A stretch of DNA of 64,000 nt from Paenibacillus_G sp049942825. GTDB lineage: Bacteria; Bacillota; Bacilli; Paenibacillales; NBRC-103111. How positions within the stretch are numbered: position 1 is the stretch's first letter; each line of letters begins with the position of its first letter. The notes under the pieces were generated by a model. That model was given only the letters and a program-made list of their open reading frames with translations, had not been told where the DNA came from and searched no databases. The stretch spans positions 496,001-560,000 of the forward strand of contig NZ_CP187970.1 in assembly GCF_049942825.1 (NCBI RefSeq), in the 5' to 3' direction. Below, one piece after another: positions 34,832 through 43,955 of the stretch. Both the position numbers and the translations under genes were made by a program.

Positions 34832-35107
34832 CTACGATTTGCCGGCTTTGCCCAGAGGATCGGCGCCAAAATCATGATCGTAGTGCGAGCGTTTCTTCGT
34901 GTTGGCCGTCGTATCTTTATAGAACTCTTCCTCCTGGCTCTCGAGCGGCAGGGAAGCCAGCTCCCATTCGGTGTTGCCGAGAACCGGGTCAGCCGGGAAT
35001 TCGTCACCGCGCTTCAGCTTCTCTTCGCGGCCCCATTCGTTGGTATAAATGCCGTCGGTTTCGACTTCTTCGCCCGACATCGGATTCATGTTTTTATCAT
35101 TTGCCAT
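34832..35107 (-). CDS. Small hydrophilic hypothetical protein (91 residues)
   Basis: A highly charged 91-residue protein starting MANDKNMNPMSGEEV and containing DGIYTNEWGREEKLKRG, which loosely recalls YjzC-type spore/stress proteins. There are no cysteines or membrane segments. AAGGAGGGTTTTGGCAGC precedes ATG 35107. The longer open frame upstream lacks a start signal. The function is unknown. Confidence 0.75.
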   Translation of the reverse strand: MANDKNMNPMSGEEVETDGIYTNEWGREEKLKRGDEFPADPVLGNTEWELASLPLESQEEEFYKDTTANTKKRSHYDHDFGADPLGKAGKS

Positions 35108-35222
35108 TGCTGCCAAAACCCTCCTTGTGGTCGAATCGAACGTTAGTATGCCCGCCTTCGTTGAAAAAATGCCGCGCCCGCGGTATGATGTTTCCGTTAT
35201 CATAGAAAGGAATGCGCTGGAC

Positions 35223-35990
35223 ATGACAGAAGCTTTATGGGGAACAGGGGTAAATGCCGCCGCGATTGTCGCCGGGGGCCTTGCCGGGCTGCTGCTGCAG
35301 CGGATGAGTGACGGCATGCGCCGAACGGTGATGCAGGGGATCGGTCTGGCGCTGATCGCACTGGGGGTATCGATGGCGCTGAAGTCGGATCAGTTTCTGC
35401 TCATCGCAGCCTGCCTGACGCTCGGGGGCATCCTTGGCGAGCTTGTCGGTGTGGAACAGGGGCTGGAGCGGCTCGGTGCGCTGCTGGAGCGCGGAGTTAA
35501 TGCGCTCACCCGCCGGCTGAGGCAGGGAACGGGACCGGGGGCGCAGGAAGGACGGCTGGCTGCGGGCTTCGTCAATGCTACGCTGGTGTTTTGTATCGGC
35601 GCTATGGCTGTGCTGGGGCCTCTGGACAGCGGCCTGCGCGGAGATCACGTGGTGCTGTATACAAAGTCGCTGCTCGACGGCTTTTTATCGATTATATTTG
35701 CTTCGACGATGGGCGTGGGGGTGGCTTTCTCGGCACTCCCTGTGTTCCTGTACCAAGGCATGATTGCGCTGGCCGCGTCCTGGATCGCCTCCGGGCTGGA
35801 CGAGGTGCTGCTCGGCGACATCATCCGCCAGGTGACAGCCGTAGGCGGGGTGCTGATCATCGGGGTGGGCATCAATCTGCTCGAGCTGCGCCGCATTCAT
35901 GTGGCGAATCTGCTGCCGGCACTGGTCTTCGCCGCACTGGCTGTTCCGGTAACCGGCTGGCTCATGGCCTGGTGGGCGGGGCTCGGCTAG
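35223..35990 (+). CDS. DUF554-family membrane protein (YdfK/YqgA-like)
   Basis: A 255-residue protein with about seven membrane helices. Family blocks are GTGVNAAAIVAGGLAGLLL at the N-terminus, GGILGELVGVEQGLERLG, FVNATLVFCIGAMAVLGPLDSGLRGD (read in short blocks), LLDGFLSIIFASTMGVGV and GVLIIGVGINLLELRRI. The length is slightly above the family's ~230. ATG 35223 has AAAGGA upstream. The transport role is unproven. Confidence 0.9.
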   Translation: MTEALWGTGVNAAAIVAGGLAGLLLQRMSDGMRRTVMQGIGLALIALGVSMALKSDQFLLIAACLTLGGILGELVGVEQGLERLGALLERGVNALTRRLRQGTGPGAQEGRLAAGFVNATLVFCIGAMAVLGPLDSGLRGDHVVLYTKSLLDGFLSIIFASTMGVGVAFSALPVFLYQGMIALAASWIASGLDEVLLGDIIRQVTAVGGVLIIGVGINLLELRRIHVANLLPALVFAALAVPVTGWLMAWWAGLG

Positions 35991-36071
35991 GCGGGCCGAC
36001 GGCAGCCTTCTTATATAAATAGAAGCTTTAATAGAAGGAAGGCGACAGACTGCAGCGCCCTACAATAAATG

Positions 36072-36105
36072 AAGAAGCCGGTCTCCTGCCGGAGACTGGC
36101 TTCTT
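36072..36105. terminator. Bidirectional terminator between DUF554 and serS2
   Basis: AAGAAGCC-G-GTCTC pairs with GAGAC-T-GGCTTCTT around a 6-base loop, between converging genes. Confidence 0.75.
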
Positions 36106-36183
36106 GGCATGCCCGGCGCCCGGCGGCAGGCGGGCCGGGGAAGTGCTGCGGCTCACCGTGGGATCTCGACAGAAGGGAAGCGC

Positions 36184-37470
36184 TTAGTCCTGCGGAGGGA
36201 TGAGCTGCCCGAGGCCGCCCATATAAGGCCGCAGCGCTTCGGGCATGCGGACCGATCCATCCTCCTGCTGATGATTCTCCAGCAGAGGGATGAGGATTCT
36301 CGGCGAAGCGACGGCCGTATTGTTGAGCGTATAGCAGTACCGCAGCCGTCCGTCTCCATCCTTGTACCGGATGCCGGCCCGGCGGGCCTGGAAGTCGAGC
36401 AGGTTCGACGACGAGTGGGTCTCTCCGTAAGCGCCGCGGCTCGGCATCCAAGTCTCGATGTCGTACTGCTTGAAGGTCTTCTGCGACATGTCTCCGGTAC
36501 AGACGGCGACCGTGCGGTGAGGGAGCTCGAGCAGACGGAGCAGGCGCTGCGCATGTCCCGTGATCTCCTGCAGCAGCGCTTCGGCGGTCCCGTGATCGGC
36601 CTCGCAGAGCACCACCTGTTCCACCTTGGCGAATTGGTGCACCCGGTACAGGCCGTGCGTATCCCGGCCGGCCGAGCCTGCTTCGCTGCGGAAGCAGCTC
36701 GACACCGCCGCAAGCCGGATCGGCCGCGCGACGTCGACGGTCTCTCCGCTGTAATAGTGCAGCAGTGGGATCTCCGAGGTGCCGGCCAGGTACCGGTCCT
36801 CTCCATCGAGGCGGTACACCTGGTCTTCCCCGAGAGGGAAGAAGCCGGCGTGGCGGAACGCCTCCGGCCGGAGGGCGAGCGGCACCTCCAGCTGCGTGAA
36901 GCCTTCGGCGATCAGCAGGTCTACGGCCAGCTGCTGTACCGCCCGGTGGAGCTGCGCCCCGGCCCCGCGCAGGTAATAGCCGCGGCTTCCGGCCGCCTTG
37001 ACGCCCCGGGGGAGGTCGATGATGCGGTGCCGCTCCCCGAGGGCGGTGTGGCTCAGCGGCTCGAAGCCGAACTGCGGCGGCTCGCCCCAGCGGGCGATCT
37101 CGACGTTGTCCGCGTCCGAGCGTCCCCGCGGGGTATCCTCCGAAGGCACATTCGGCACACGCAGCAGCAGGTCTGCCCGCAGCCGCTCGGCCCCGGCCAG
37201 CTCCGCTTCAAGCAGGACCAGCTCGCCGTTCACCCGGCGGACCTCCCGCTTGGCAGCCTCCGCTTCTTCCTGCAGGCCCTCCCGCAGCCAGCCGGGGATA
37301 GCCTGCGAATGCCGGTTGCGGCTGCCGCGCAGCTCCTCTACCTGCTGCAGCAGCGCCCGCCATCGTTCATCGCAGGCGAGCAGCTCCTCTACGTCCAAGG
37401 GGATGCCCTTGAGCTCGGCCGCCTCCTGCACCTTCGTCTTGTTTTCCCGAATCCATTGAATGTCCAGCAT
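36184..37470 (-). CDS. serS2: Seryl-tRNA synthetase, divergent type (SerS2-like), T-box controlled
   Basis: A 428-residue class II synthetase charging tRNA-Ser. The N-terminal coiled coil (~30-105) is followed by the catalytic core: TSEIPLL, motif 2 SSCFRSEAGSAGRDTHGLYR (~260-280) and motif 3 TLNNTAVASPRILIPLLENH near the end. Housekeeping SerRS usually reads EISSCSN...TLNGSGLAVGR. Here the same places read GETHSSSN and TLNNTAVASPR, marking a distinct subtype. ATG 37470 is chosen because the protein then starts MLDIQWIRENK like other SerRS. A T-box leader and its own promoter lie upstream, and a BmrCD-like exporter is divergent. Confidence 0.9.
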   Translation of the reverse strand: MLDIQWIRENKTKVQEAAELKGIPLDVEELLACDERWRALLQQVEELRGSRNRHSQAIPGWLREGLQEEAEAAKREVRRVNGELVLLEAELAGAERLRADLLLRVPNVPSEDTPRGRSDADNVEIARWGEPPQFGFEPLSHTALGERHRIIDLPRGVKAAGSRGYYLRGAGAQLHRAVQQLAVDLLIAEGFTQLEVPLALRPEAFRHAGFFPLGEDQVYRLDGEDRYLAGTSEIPLLHYYSGETVDVARPIRLAAVSSCFRSEAGSAGRDTHGLYRVHQFAKVEQVVLCEADHGTAEALLQEITGHAQRLLRLLELPHRTVAVCTGDMSQKTFKQYDIETWMPSRGAYGETHSSSNLLDFQARRAGIRYKDGDGRLRYCYTLNNTAVASPRILIPLLENHQQEDGSVRMPEALRPYMGGLGQLIPPQD

Positions 37471-37505
37471 CGTTACCGCTCCTTTGTGTGGGTTTGGGGT
37501 CCAAA

Positions 37506-37704
37506 AAAACACAAAAAGCGCCCTCATCCGTATGGGACGAGGAGCGCTTGGACTCGCGGTGCCACCCAACTTGACCGGACTCCAGGGTCCGATCCATCTT
37601 GGTTCCGCGGTAACGGGCGGGCCCGGTTAGCTTAGGGGACGGAGTCCCTTGACGAAAACGCCTCCGAGTTGGATGCTCATCATTGGCATAATGGCTGGAT
37701 GCTT
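37506..37704 (-). promoter_or_regulatory. T-box leader of serS2
   Basis: The minus strand carries the T-box AAGTTGGGTGGCACCGCG (37555-37572) just before a terminator AAGCGCTCcTCGTCC/GGATGAgGGCGCTT with a T-rich tail (37504-37549). A hairpin CGGAC-cctgga-GTCCG precedes the T-box. About 140 bases between the predicted start (~37704) and the T-box would hold stem I, whose specifier codon I could not place with confidence. Uncharged tRNA-Ser is the expected inducer. Confidence 0.88.
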
Positions 37705-37711
37705 TTGTAAT

Positions 37712-37740
37712 AGTATACGCAATCCGGAAAGAATCATCAA
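37712..37740 (-). promoter_or_regulatory. serS2 promoter
   Basis: TTGATG (37735-37740), a 17-base spacer and TATACT (37712-37717) lie upstream of the T-box leader. Confidence 0.75.
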
Positions 37741-37918
37741 GGGGAAGGTGCCCATAAGGTTTGGGATAGGACCATTCCTAGGTAGGTGTAGGAGCGGCAA
37801 GGGGGGGCGGCAGGTTGATACCGAAACGGAGGAAAGGTTCGTTAGCAATGAACTTTTCTGGTGGCAGCCTTATCCAAATATGGTATGGTAGTGATATGGT
37901 AATAAACGGGGCCGGGTT

Positions 37919-37957
37919 ATGATGAGCTGTCTTCATCCGTTAGCCCCAGAGAGGTGA
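37919..37957 (+). CDS. Possible 12-residue leader peptide of the exporter operon
   Basis: ATGATGAGC opens a 12-codon frame ending TGA seven bases before the exporter GTG. Its last codons overlap the exporter's ribosome binding site (GAGAGGTGA), so its translation would affect the next start. B. subtilis bmrCD also has a leader peptide (BmrB), though I see no clear terminator here. Speculative. Confidence 0.3.
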   Translation: MMSCLHPLAPER

Positions 37958-37964
37958 AAAAGTC

Positions 37965-39710
37965 GTGACGTTTGTCAACCGCTTGGCCTGGTTTTTCCGC
38001 GAACGGTGGGTCTGGTATCTCGGTGCCGTCCTGCTTATGGCGATTGTGAATGTGCTGGGCATCGTGCCGCCCCGGATGATCGGCAGTGTAATCGATGAGA
38101 TCCGTACGGGGGCGCTGACCGGTGACCAGCTGCAGCGCCATGTCCTGCTGCTCGCCGGTCTGGCTCTGTTTATGTATGTCATCACTTACATTTGGGTTAC
38201 GACGCTGTTCGGTAACTCGCTGCTCCTCGAGAGGATGCTGAGAAGCCGGCTCGTCTCGCACTTCATGCGGATGTCTCCTTCGTTCTTCCACCGCAACAGC
38301 ACCGGAGAGCTCATGGCTCTCGCCACCAACGATATCCCTTCGATCGGCCAGACGGCAGGCTACGGGGTGATGACGCTCGTCAATACGATCGTCGGCACGT
38401 CGGTCGTGCTGATCACGATGATCTCGCTTATCTCGTGGAAGCTGATGCTGGCCGCCCTGATCCCCCTGCCGCTGCTGACCCTGCTGATCAGCGTGCTCGG
38501 CAAGCAGACGCGGGCCCGGTTCATCGCGGCGCAGGCGGCCTTCGGGCGGATGAATGACCAGGCGCTGGAATCCATCTCGGGCATGCGGGTCATCCGCTCG
38601 TATGTGCAGGAGGAGCACGACCTGGCCTCCTTCGACCGCGTGACCAAGGATGTCATGAACCTCAACATCCGGGTGGCGGCGGTTCAGGCGCTGTTCCATC
38701 CGGCTATTTCGCTTATCGTTGGCATGAGCTTCATCATCGGGATCGGCTACGGGGCTTATCTCGTGTTTCATCATGAGATCACGCTCGGCCAGCTGGTGTC
38801 GTTCAATATCTATCTCGGCATGCTGATTTGGCCGATGATCGCCTTCGGCGAGTTCATCAACGTGCTGCAGCGCGGCACGGCTTCCGTAGACCGGGTATCC
38901 GCCAGCTTCGCGCAGACGCCGGAGGTACAGGATCCGCAGCAGCCTGCGGAGGTAGACCGGCCCGATTCGATCGAGCTGCGGAACCTGACTTTCCGGTATC
39001 CCGGGGCGGCGCAGGACAGTCTGAGGGACGTGTCGCTGCGGCTGGAGCGAGGCCGGACCCTCGGGCTGGTCGGCCGGACCGGCAGCGGCAAGAGCACCCT
39101 GCTCAAACAGCTGCTGCGCTTTTATCCGGTGGAACCGGGGGCGGTGCTGTTCTCCGGCACGGGGATCGAGCAGCTGTCGATGAGCCGGGTCCGCGGCTGG
39201 ATCGGCTATGTGCCGCAGGAGCATCTGCTGCTCTCGAAGTCGGTGCGCGACAACATCGCTCTGGCCCGGCCGGATGCTTCGGAGGAAGAGATTGCCCGGG
39301 CCATCGCGATGGCATCGTTCACTGCCGATATCGGAATGCTGCCCCAGGGGCTCGAGACGATCGTCGGCGAGAACGGCGTCATGCTCTCCGGGGGGCAGAA
39401 GCAGCGGATCAGCATTGCGCGGGCCCTGCTCGCCGATCCGGAGATCCTGATCCTGGACGATTCGCTGTCAGCGGTGGATGCACGGACGGAAAGCGCCATC
39501 CTCGAAGCGCTGCGGGCCCAGCGGGCGGGGCGGACGACGCTGATCGCCACCCACCGGCTGTCGGCGGTGATGCATGCCGACCGGATTCTGGTGCTGGAAG
39601 ACGGCAGGATCAGTGAAGAAGGAAGCCACGAGGAGCTGATGCAGCGCGGCGGCTGGTACAAGGAGCAGTTCGAGCGGCAGCAGCTTGAGGCGAACCTGCT
39701 CGAAACCTAG
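37965..39710 (+). CDS. bmrC: ABC exporter half-transporter, BmrC/YheI-like
   Basis: A 581-residue type IV ABC exporter subunit with six membrane helices (~15-300) and a nucleotide-binding domain (~335-575). Walker A is GRTGSGKST, the signature is LSGGQKQR, and Walker B is followed by Asp, not Glu (LILDDSLSAVD), so its own catalytic site is degenerate. This asymmetry is the rule for heterodimeric BmrCD-type multidrug exporters. The start is GTG 37965 after GAGAGGTG. The partner follows 30 bases downstream. Confidence 0.93.
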   Translation: MTFVNRLAWFFRERWVWYLGAVLLMAIVNVLGIVPPRMIGSVIDEIRTGALTGDQLQRHVLLLAGLALFMYVITYIWVTTLFGNSLLLERMLRSRLVSHFMRMSPSFFHRNSTGELMALATNDIPSIGQTAGYGVMTLVNTIVGTSVVLITMISLISWKLMLAALIPLPLLTLLISVLGKQTRARFIAAQAAFGRMNDQALESISGMRVIRSYVQEEHDLASFDRVTKDVMNLNIRVAAVQALFHPAISLIVGMSFIIGIGYGAYLVFHHEITLGQLVSFNIYLGMLIWPMIAFGEFINVLQRGTASVDRVSASFAQTPEVQDPQQPAEVDRPDSIELRNLTFRYPGAAQDSLRDVSLRLERGRTLGLVGRTGSGKSTLLKQLLRFYPVEPGAVLFSGTGIEQLSMSRVRGWIGYVPQEHLLLSKSVRDNIALARPDASEEEIARAIAMASFTADIGMLPQGLETIVGENGVMLSGGQKQRISIARALLADPEILILDDSLSAVDARTESAILEALRAQRAGRTTLIATHRLSAVMHADRILVLEDGRISEEGSHEELMQRGGWYKEQFERQQLEANLLET

Positions 39711-39740
39711 AGGCAAGACGAAGGAGGTACGACGATCCAT

Positions 39741-41870
39741 ATGGAACCGCAATCGAATGCAGGGGAAGCGAGGGTCCCGGTTTTTCGCAGACTGCTCGCT
39801 TATGCGCTCCTGTACAAATACCGGATTGCCGCGGCGCTGCTCGTGCTCTGCTGTGCCGTGGGCGCAGAGCTGGCCGGACCCTTTATCGCGAAGACCATCA
39901 TTGACCGGCACATCGGGGGAATCGCTCAGCCTTGGTATGAGTGGAGGGGAGGCGACGTCTCTCTTCCCGGGGGTACCCGGCAGGTGGAGCTGGATGGCGC
40001 TGTGTATGTACGCCAGGATTGGATAGGGGAAGCGGTTCCTCCGGAGTCCGGGCCGTCCGAGCGCCCGGCGTTCTGGCGCGAAGCCCGGATTTTGCAGCTG
40101 GGCAGCGGCATGTATCTGCTCCGGGATGCCGGGGGCTTGACCGGCGGTTCCTGGTCCGTTAGCCAAGAGGGAGCCGGTGCGGACGCCTCGGTGCTGTCCT
40201 GGAAGGGAGCGGGCGGGGAGACCCGGCTGCTGCCGGCCCGCAAGCTGACCACCGGCGAGACGGTGGCGTTCTACCGTTACGACATTCCGGAGGTCATCCG
40301 GTGGCTGGCGATCTTCTTCGGCCTGCTGGTGCTCGGCAGCGCCCTGCATTATATCCAGGGATTTACGCTGCAGACGACAGCGCTTCGCATCATCCAGCAG
40401 ATGCGCATGGATCTCATGAATCACATTCAGCGCATGCCGATCCGCTATTTTGACAGCACGCCGATCGGCCAGGTCGTCTCACGGATCGCCAACGACACGG
40501 AGGCGGTGCGAGACCTGTTCATGAGCTTCATGGCGACCTTCGTGGTCAGCTCGATTAACATCATCGGGATCTATATCGCGCTGTTCCTGCTCGACTACCG
40601 GCTGGCTTTGGTGACGCTCGTCTTCATGCCGCTCTTCACCATCGTGATGTACGTGCATCTCAAGTATTCCAAAAAATACATCTCCGTGATGCGCGCGAGG
40701 CTCAGCGATATGAACGCCATGCTCAACGAGTCGATCAACGTCATGCCTATTCTGCAGGCCTTCCGGCAGGAGAAGAACAGGATGGGCGAGTTCAACGCGC
40801 TGAATGAGGACCGCTACCGTGCGAATATCAAGCAGATCCGGCTGTTCTCGCTCTCTTCGCGGAATTTCACCGGCTTGGTGGGCTCCTTGTTTACGGCAGG
40901 GGCCATCTGGTACTTCGGGGGGCAGTCGCTGCAGTCGGTGATCTCCTTTGGGGTATTCTATGCCTTCATCGATTATACGGGCCGCTTCTTCCAGCCGATC
41001 ATCGGCATCTTCGATCAGCTCATGAATGCCCAGCGGGCGGTGGTATCGGCGGAAAAGGTGTTCGGCCTGATGGATATTGAGGGGACGGAGGTGGCCCGGG
41101 CAGATGAAGTTCCGCGGCCGCAGGGACAGGTCCGGTTCGACAATGTCACCTTCGCTTACAAAGAAGGCGAGCCGGTGCTGCGGGGCATCACCTTCGAGGC
41201 GAACAAGGGAGAGACCGTGGCGCTGGTGGGCCACACGGGATCGGGCAAAAGCTCGATCATGAACCTGCTGCTCGGTTTCTACGAGCCCTCGGACGGAAGG
41301 ATTCTGATCGACGGGCAGGAGATCCGCACTATCTCCAAGCAGGCGCTCCGCAAGCACATGGGGATCGTGCTCCAGGATCCGTTCCTCTTCACAGGGGACA
41401 TCAAGTTTAACGTGTCCCTCTATAATGGCAGCATCGGTCCGGAGCAGGTGCGCAAAGCGCTGGCGGACGTAGGGGCCGCAGGTTTCGTCGAGGCGCTGCC
41501 GGGCGGCTATGACGAGCGGGTCGTCGAGCGAGGCAGCACCCTGTCAGCGGGGCAGCGGCAGCTGATCTCCTTTGCCAGAGCGCTGGCCTTCGATCCGGCC
41601 ATCCTGATTCTCGATGAGGCGACGGCTTCGATCGACAGCGAGACCGAGAGCCTGATTCAGGAGGCGCTGCGGGTGGTCAGCGCAGGGCGCACGACGTTCG
41701 TGATCGCCCACCGGCTCTCCACCATCCGGGAGGCGGATCAGATTCTGGTGCTGCACCGCGGCGAGATCGTCGAACGCGGGACGCATGAGACCCTGATGGA
41801 GCTGCGGGGCCGGTATTACCGGATGTACCAGCTGCAGTCGGGAGGCACGGTGCAGACCACGTCAGCGTAG
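39741..41870 (+). CDS. bmrD: ABC exporter half-transporter, BmrD/YheH-like
   Basis: A 709-residue partner of the preceding subunit. It has a ~125-residue extracytoplasmic insertion between TM1 and TM2 (~55-180), as in BmrD. Walker A is GHTGSGKSS, the signature is LSAGQRQL (second Gly replaced) and Walker B has the catalytic Glu (LILDEATASID). It thus provides the active ATP site while the first subunit provides the canonical signature. AAGGAGG lies upstream of ATG 39741. A bidirectional terminator ends the operon. Confidence 0.94.
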   Translation: MEPQSNAGEARVPVFRRLLAYALLYKYRIAAALLVLCCAVGAELAGPFIAKTIIDRHIGGIAQPWYEWRGGDVSLPGGTRQVELDGAVYVRQDWIGEAVPPESGPSERPAFWREARILQLGSGMYLLRDAGGLTGGSWSVSQEGAGADASVLSWKGAGGETRLLPARKLTTGETVAFYRYDIPEVIRWLAIFFGLLVLGSALHYIQGFTLQTTALRIIQQMRMDLMNHIQRMPIRYFDSTPIGQVVSRIANDTEAVRDLFMSFMATFVVSSINIIGIYIALFLLDYRLALVTLVFMPLFTIVMYVHLKYSKKYISVMRARLSDMNAMLNESINVMPILQAFRQEKNRMGEFNALNEDRYRANIKQIRLFSLSSRNFTGLVGSLFTAGAIWYFGGQSLQSVISFGVFYAFIDYTGRFFQPIIGIFDQLMNAQRAVVSAEKVFGLMDIEGTEVARADEVPRPQGQVRFDNVTFAYKEGEPVLRGITFEANKGETVALVGHTGSGKSSIMNLLLGFYEPSDGRILIDGQEIRTISKQALRKHMGIVLQDPFLFTGDIKFNVSLYNGSIGPEQVRKALADVGAAGFVEALPGGYDERVVERGSTLSAGQRQLISFARALAFDPAILILDEATASIDSETESLIQEALRVVSAGRTTFVIAHRLSTIREADQILVLHRGEIVERGTHETLMELRGRYYRMYQLQSGGTVQTTSA

Positions 41871-41902
41871 CTATCCGGGTAAGGACGGGGAATATGTACA
41901 AT

Positions 41903-41944
41903 AAAAGGACCGCAGGCCCGGATCATATCGGGTGCGGTCCTTTT
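41903..41944. terminator. Bidirectional terminator after the exporter operon
   Basis: AAAAGGACCGCA pairs with TGCGGTCCTTTT, with an inner CCCG/CGGG stem, between converging bmrD and thiN. Confidence 0.88.
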
Positions 41945-42094
41945 GCTTGGCAGGGGCGCAGCCGGCCATCTTGGCCGGTTCGAGCAGTGCGGCCTGCGGG
42001 TGGAGAGGGAGTGCTGCTCCTTCGGCCGTCCCTGTCCTTTGTTTTACTGTGAGCTCCGGCGCATACCGGGAATTGCCTTCGTCGCTTCAGGCGT

Positions 42095-42766
42095 CTAGAT
42101 GCTCATTTTCGGTTCAGGGTCCCGGCTGCGGATGACCAGCAGCAGCCCTTCCCGGATCTGTACGGTACCCGTCTCTTCGACAAGGACATTGGAGATCCCG
42201 AGGGACTGTCCGATGGTCAGCGAAGCCTCGTGAAGCGGATACTGGAACCCCTCCAGGGAAATGCCATGTACATCGAGGGTCAGCGGGAGCAGGGATACGT
42301 GCGTGTGGGGGCTCTTCTGCAGCTTCAACGGTGTATCCGCAGCGATCAGCTGCAGGTCGTTATACTCGTCGGCAATCCGGCACGGCACGCCGGCCAGGAG
42401 GCCGCGGCGGAGCAGATGCACATTCGCGAGAGAATGATCCCAGCGGCTGCCGAGCACGCCGGCCATGACGATCTCGCGGGCCCCCTGCTCCAGCGCCCAG
42501 TTGAAGGCCATCTCCGTGTCGGTCAGATCCTTCATCACCGGGTCACAGGCAAGGAAACGGATGCTGCTCTTGCGCACGTGCTCCAGCTCTTCCGCACTCA
42601 CGGAATCGAAGTCGCCCAGGGCGATATCCGGACGAAGGCCCTGTTCGGTGAGGAAGAGGGCGCCGCGGTCAGCACCGATCAGTTTGTCCCCTGGCTGGAG
42701 AAGACGAAGGGCCCAGGGACCGAGGACGCCTCCGGAAAAAATGACAAAACGCGCCGCAGCGCTCAT
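42095..42766 (-). CDS. thiN: Thiamine diphosphokinase
   Basis: A 223-residue enzyme that pyrophosphorylates thiamine to TPP. Typical blocks are FSGG at the N-terminus, LIGADRGALFL (Asp), PDIALGDFDSVS (metal-binding Asp residues), KDLTDTEMAFNWAL and GVLGSRWDHSLANVHLL. Its product is the ligand of the riboswitch ahead of thiC in this window. It stands alone, divergent from a metallo-hydrolase gene. Confidence 0.93.
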   Translation of the reverse strand: MSAAARFVIFSGGVLGPWALRLLQPGDKLIGADRGALFLTEQGLRPDIALGDFDSVSAEELEHVRKSSIRFLACDPVMKDLTDTEMAFNWALEQGAREIVMAGVLGSRWDHSLANVHLLRRGLLAGVPCRIADEYNDLQLIAADTPLKLQKSPHTHVSLLPLTLDVHGISLEGFQYPLHEASLTIGQSLGISNVLVEETGTVQIREGLLLVIRSRDPEPKMSI

Positions 42767-42976
42767 AAGCGAACCGATCCTTTCCGGGTACCATGCTTTT
42801 CCTCATTGTAGCATAAGCGGAGGGGAAGGATATAGAGGAGGTCTTCGGCCGGAAGGAATGATAAAATGTGTGCTTGAGGGCTTTTCTTCGGGGCACAGGG
42901 CGCATACAAGAGGTGCGGCTGGGGTAATAACAAGAACAAAGGGTCTGGAGAGGATCCGGCCAAAGGAGGCGGACTG

Positions 42977-43951
42977 ATGAAAATCAAGGGGCGGTACGAG
43001 AACATGGACGGCATTCGTCTGCGCAAAAAGCTGCCTTTTATCCAAAAGTGGCGGAAGGAACGCAAAAAAATCAAGCTCAAGGACTGGAGCTACATGGTCC
43101 CCCAGTGCGCGGAGAAGCAGATTGAATTTCTGAAAAGCAATCATACCGAACCGACGATGACTTGGATCGGCCATTCTTCATTCCTGCTGCAAATGGAGGG
43201 CAAAAACCTGCTGACAGACCCGGTTTGGGCCCAGCGGATGGGGCTGGAGAAGCGGCTGACGCCTCCCGGCCTGATGCCGGCCGACCTTCCGCGCATTGAT
43301 GCGGTACTGCTGTCGCACAGTCATTATGACCATATGGATATGCCTTCCCTACGCACGGTTCATCAGCACAATCCGGGTGTGCAGATGCTCGTGCCCGTCG
43401 GGCTTGGCAAGAAGCTGCGAAGCAGCGGATTTCACAAGATTACGGAAGTGAATTGGTGGGACACGGTGAGGCTTGACGGGTTGGAGCTTCATTTTGTTCC
43501 GGCCCAGCACTGGACCCGCAGAACGCTCTTCGATACGAACGCATCCCATTGGGGGGGCTGGGTTCTGCGTCCTGTCACCCATCATGGGGAGCGGCTTGCC
43601 CTTTATTTTGTGGGGGACAGCGCCTATTTTGGGGGCTTCAAAACCATTGGCGAGCGCTTCCGCATCGGTTGGGCGCTGATGCCGATCGGGGCCTACGACC
43701 CCGAGTGGTATACCGGCAAGCAGCATGTCAATCCCGAAGAAGCTGTCCAGGCCTTCATCGACTGCGGCGCACAGGTCTGTGTGCCGATGCATTACGGCAC
43801 CTTCCGCCTGGCAGACGACACGCCGCGCGAAGCCTTGGACCGGCTTCACGCGGCGTGGGAACGCCATGGCCTCGCTCCCGAACGGCTGCGTGTGCTGACC
43901 TTCGGGGAGACGATACGGCCGCTGGCCGAAACCGTGGGCGCCGGAGGCTGA
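42977..43951 (+). CDS. MBL-fold metallo-hydrolase (NAPE-PLD/UlaG-like)
   Basis: A 324-residue zinc hydrolase. The metal motif HxHxDH is SHSHYDHMD (~113-121). Further ligands are expected at His in VPAQHWTRR, Asp in FVGDSAY and His in VPMHYGTF. The layout with a basic N-terminal stretch and a WIGHSSFLLQMEGKNLLTDP segment matches N-acylphosphatidylethanolamine phospholipase D-like and UlaG-like hydrolases. The substrate is unknown. The start ATG 42977 follows AAAGGAGG. It ends five bases from the converging cvfC stop. Confidence 0.9.
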   Translation: MKIKGRYENMDGIRLRKKLPFIQKWRKERKKIKLKDWSYMVPQCAEKQIEFLKSNHTEPTMTWIGHSSFLLQMEGKNLLTDPVWAQRMGLEKRLTPPGLMPADLPRIDAVLLSHSHYDHMDMPSLRTVHQHNPGVQMLVPVGLGKKLRSSGFHKITEVNWWDTVRLDGLELHFVPAQHWTRRTLFDTNASHWGGWVLRPVTHHGERLALYFVGDSAYFGGFKTIGERFRIGWALMPIGAYDPEWYTGKQHVNPEEAVQAFIDCGAQVCVPMHYGTFRLADDTPREALDRLHAAWERHGLAPERLRVLTFGETIRPLAETVGAGG

Positions 43952-43955
43952 TCGG

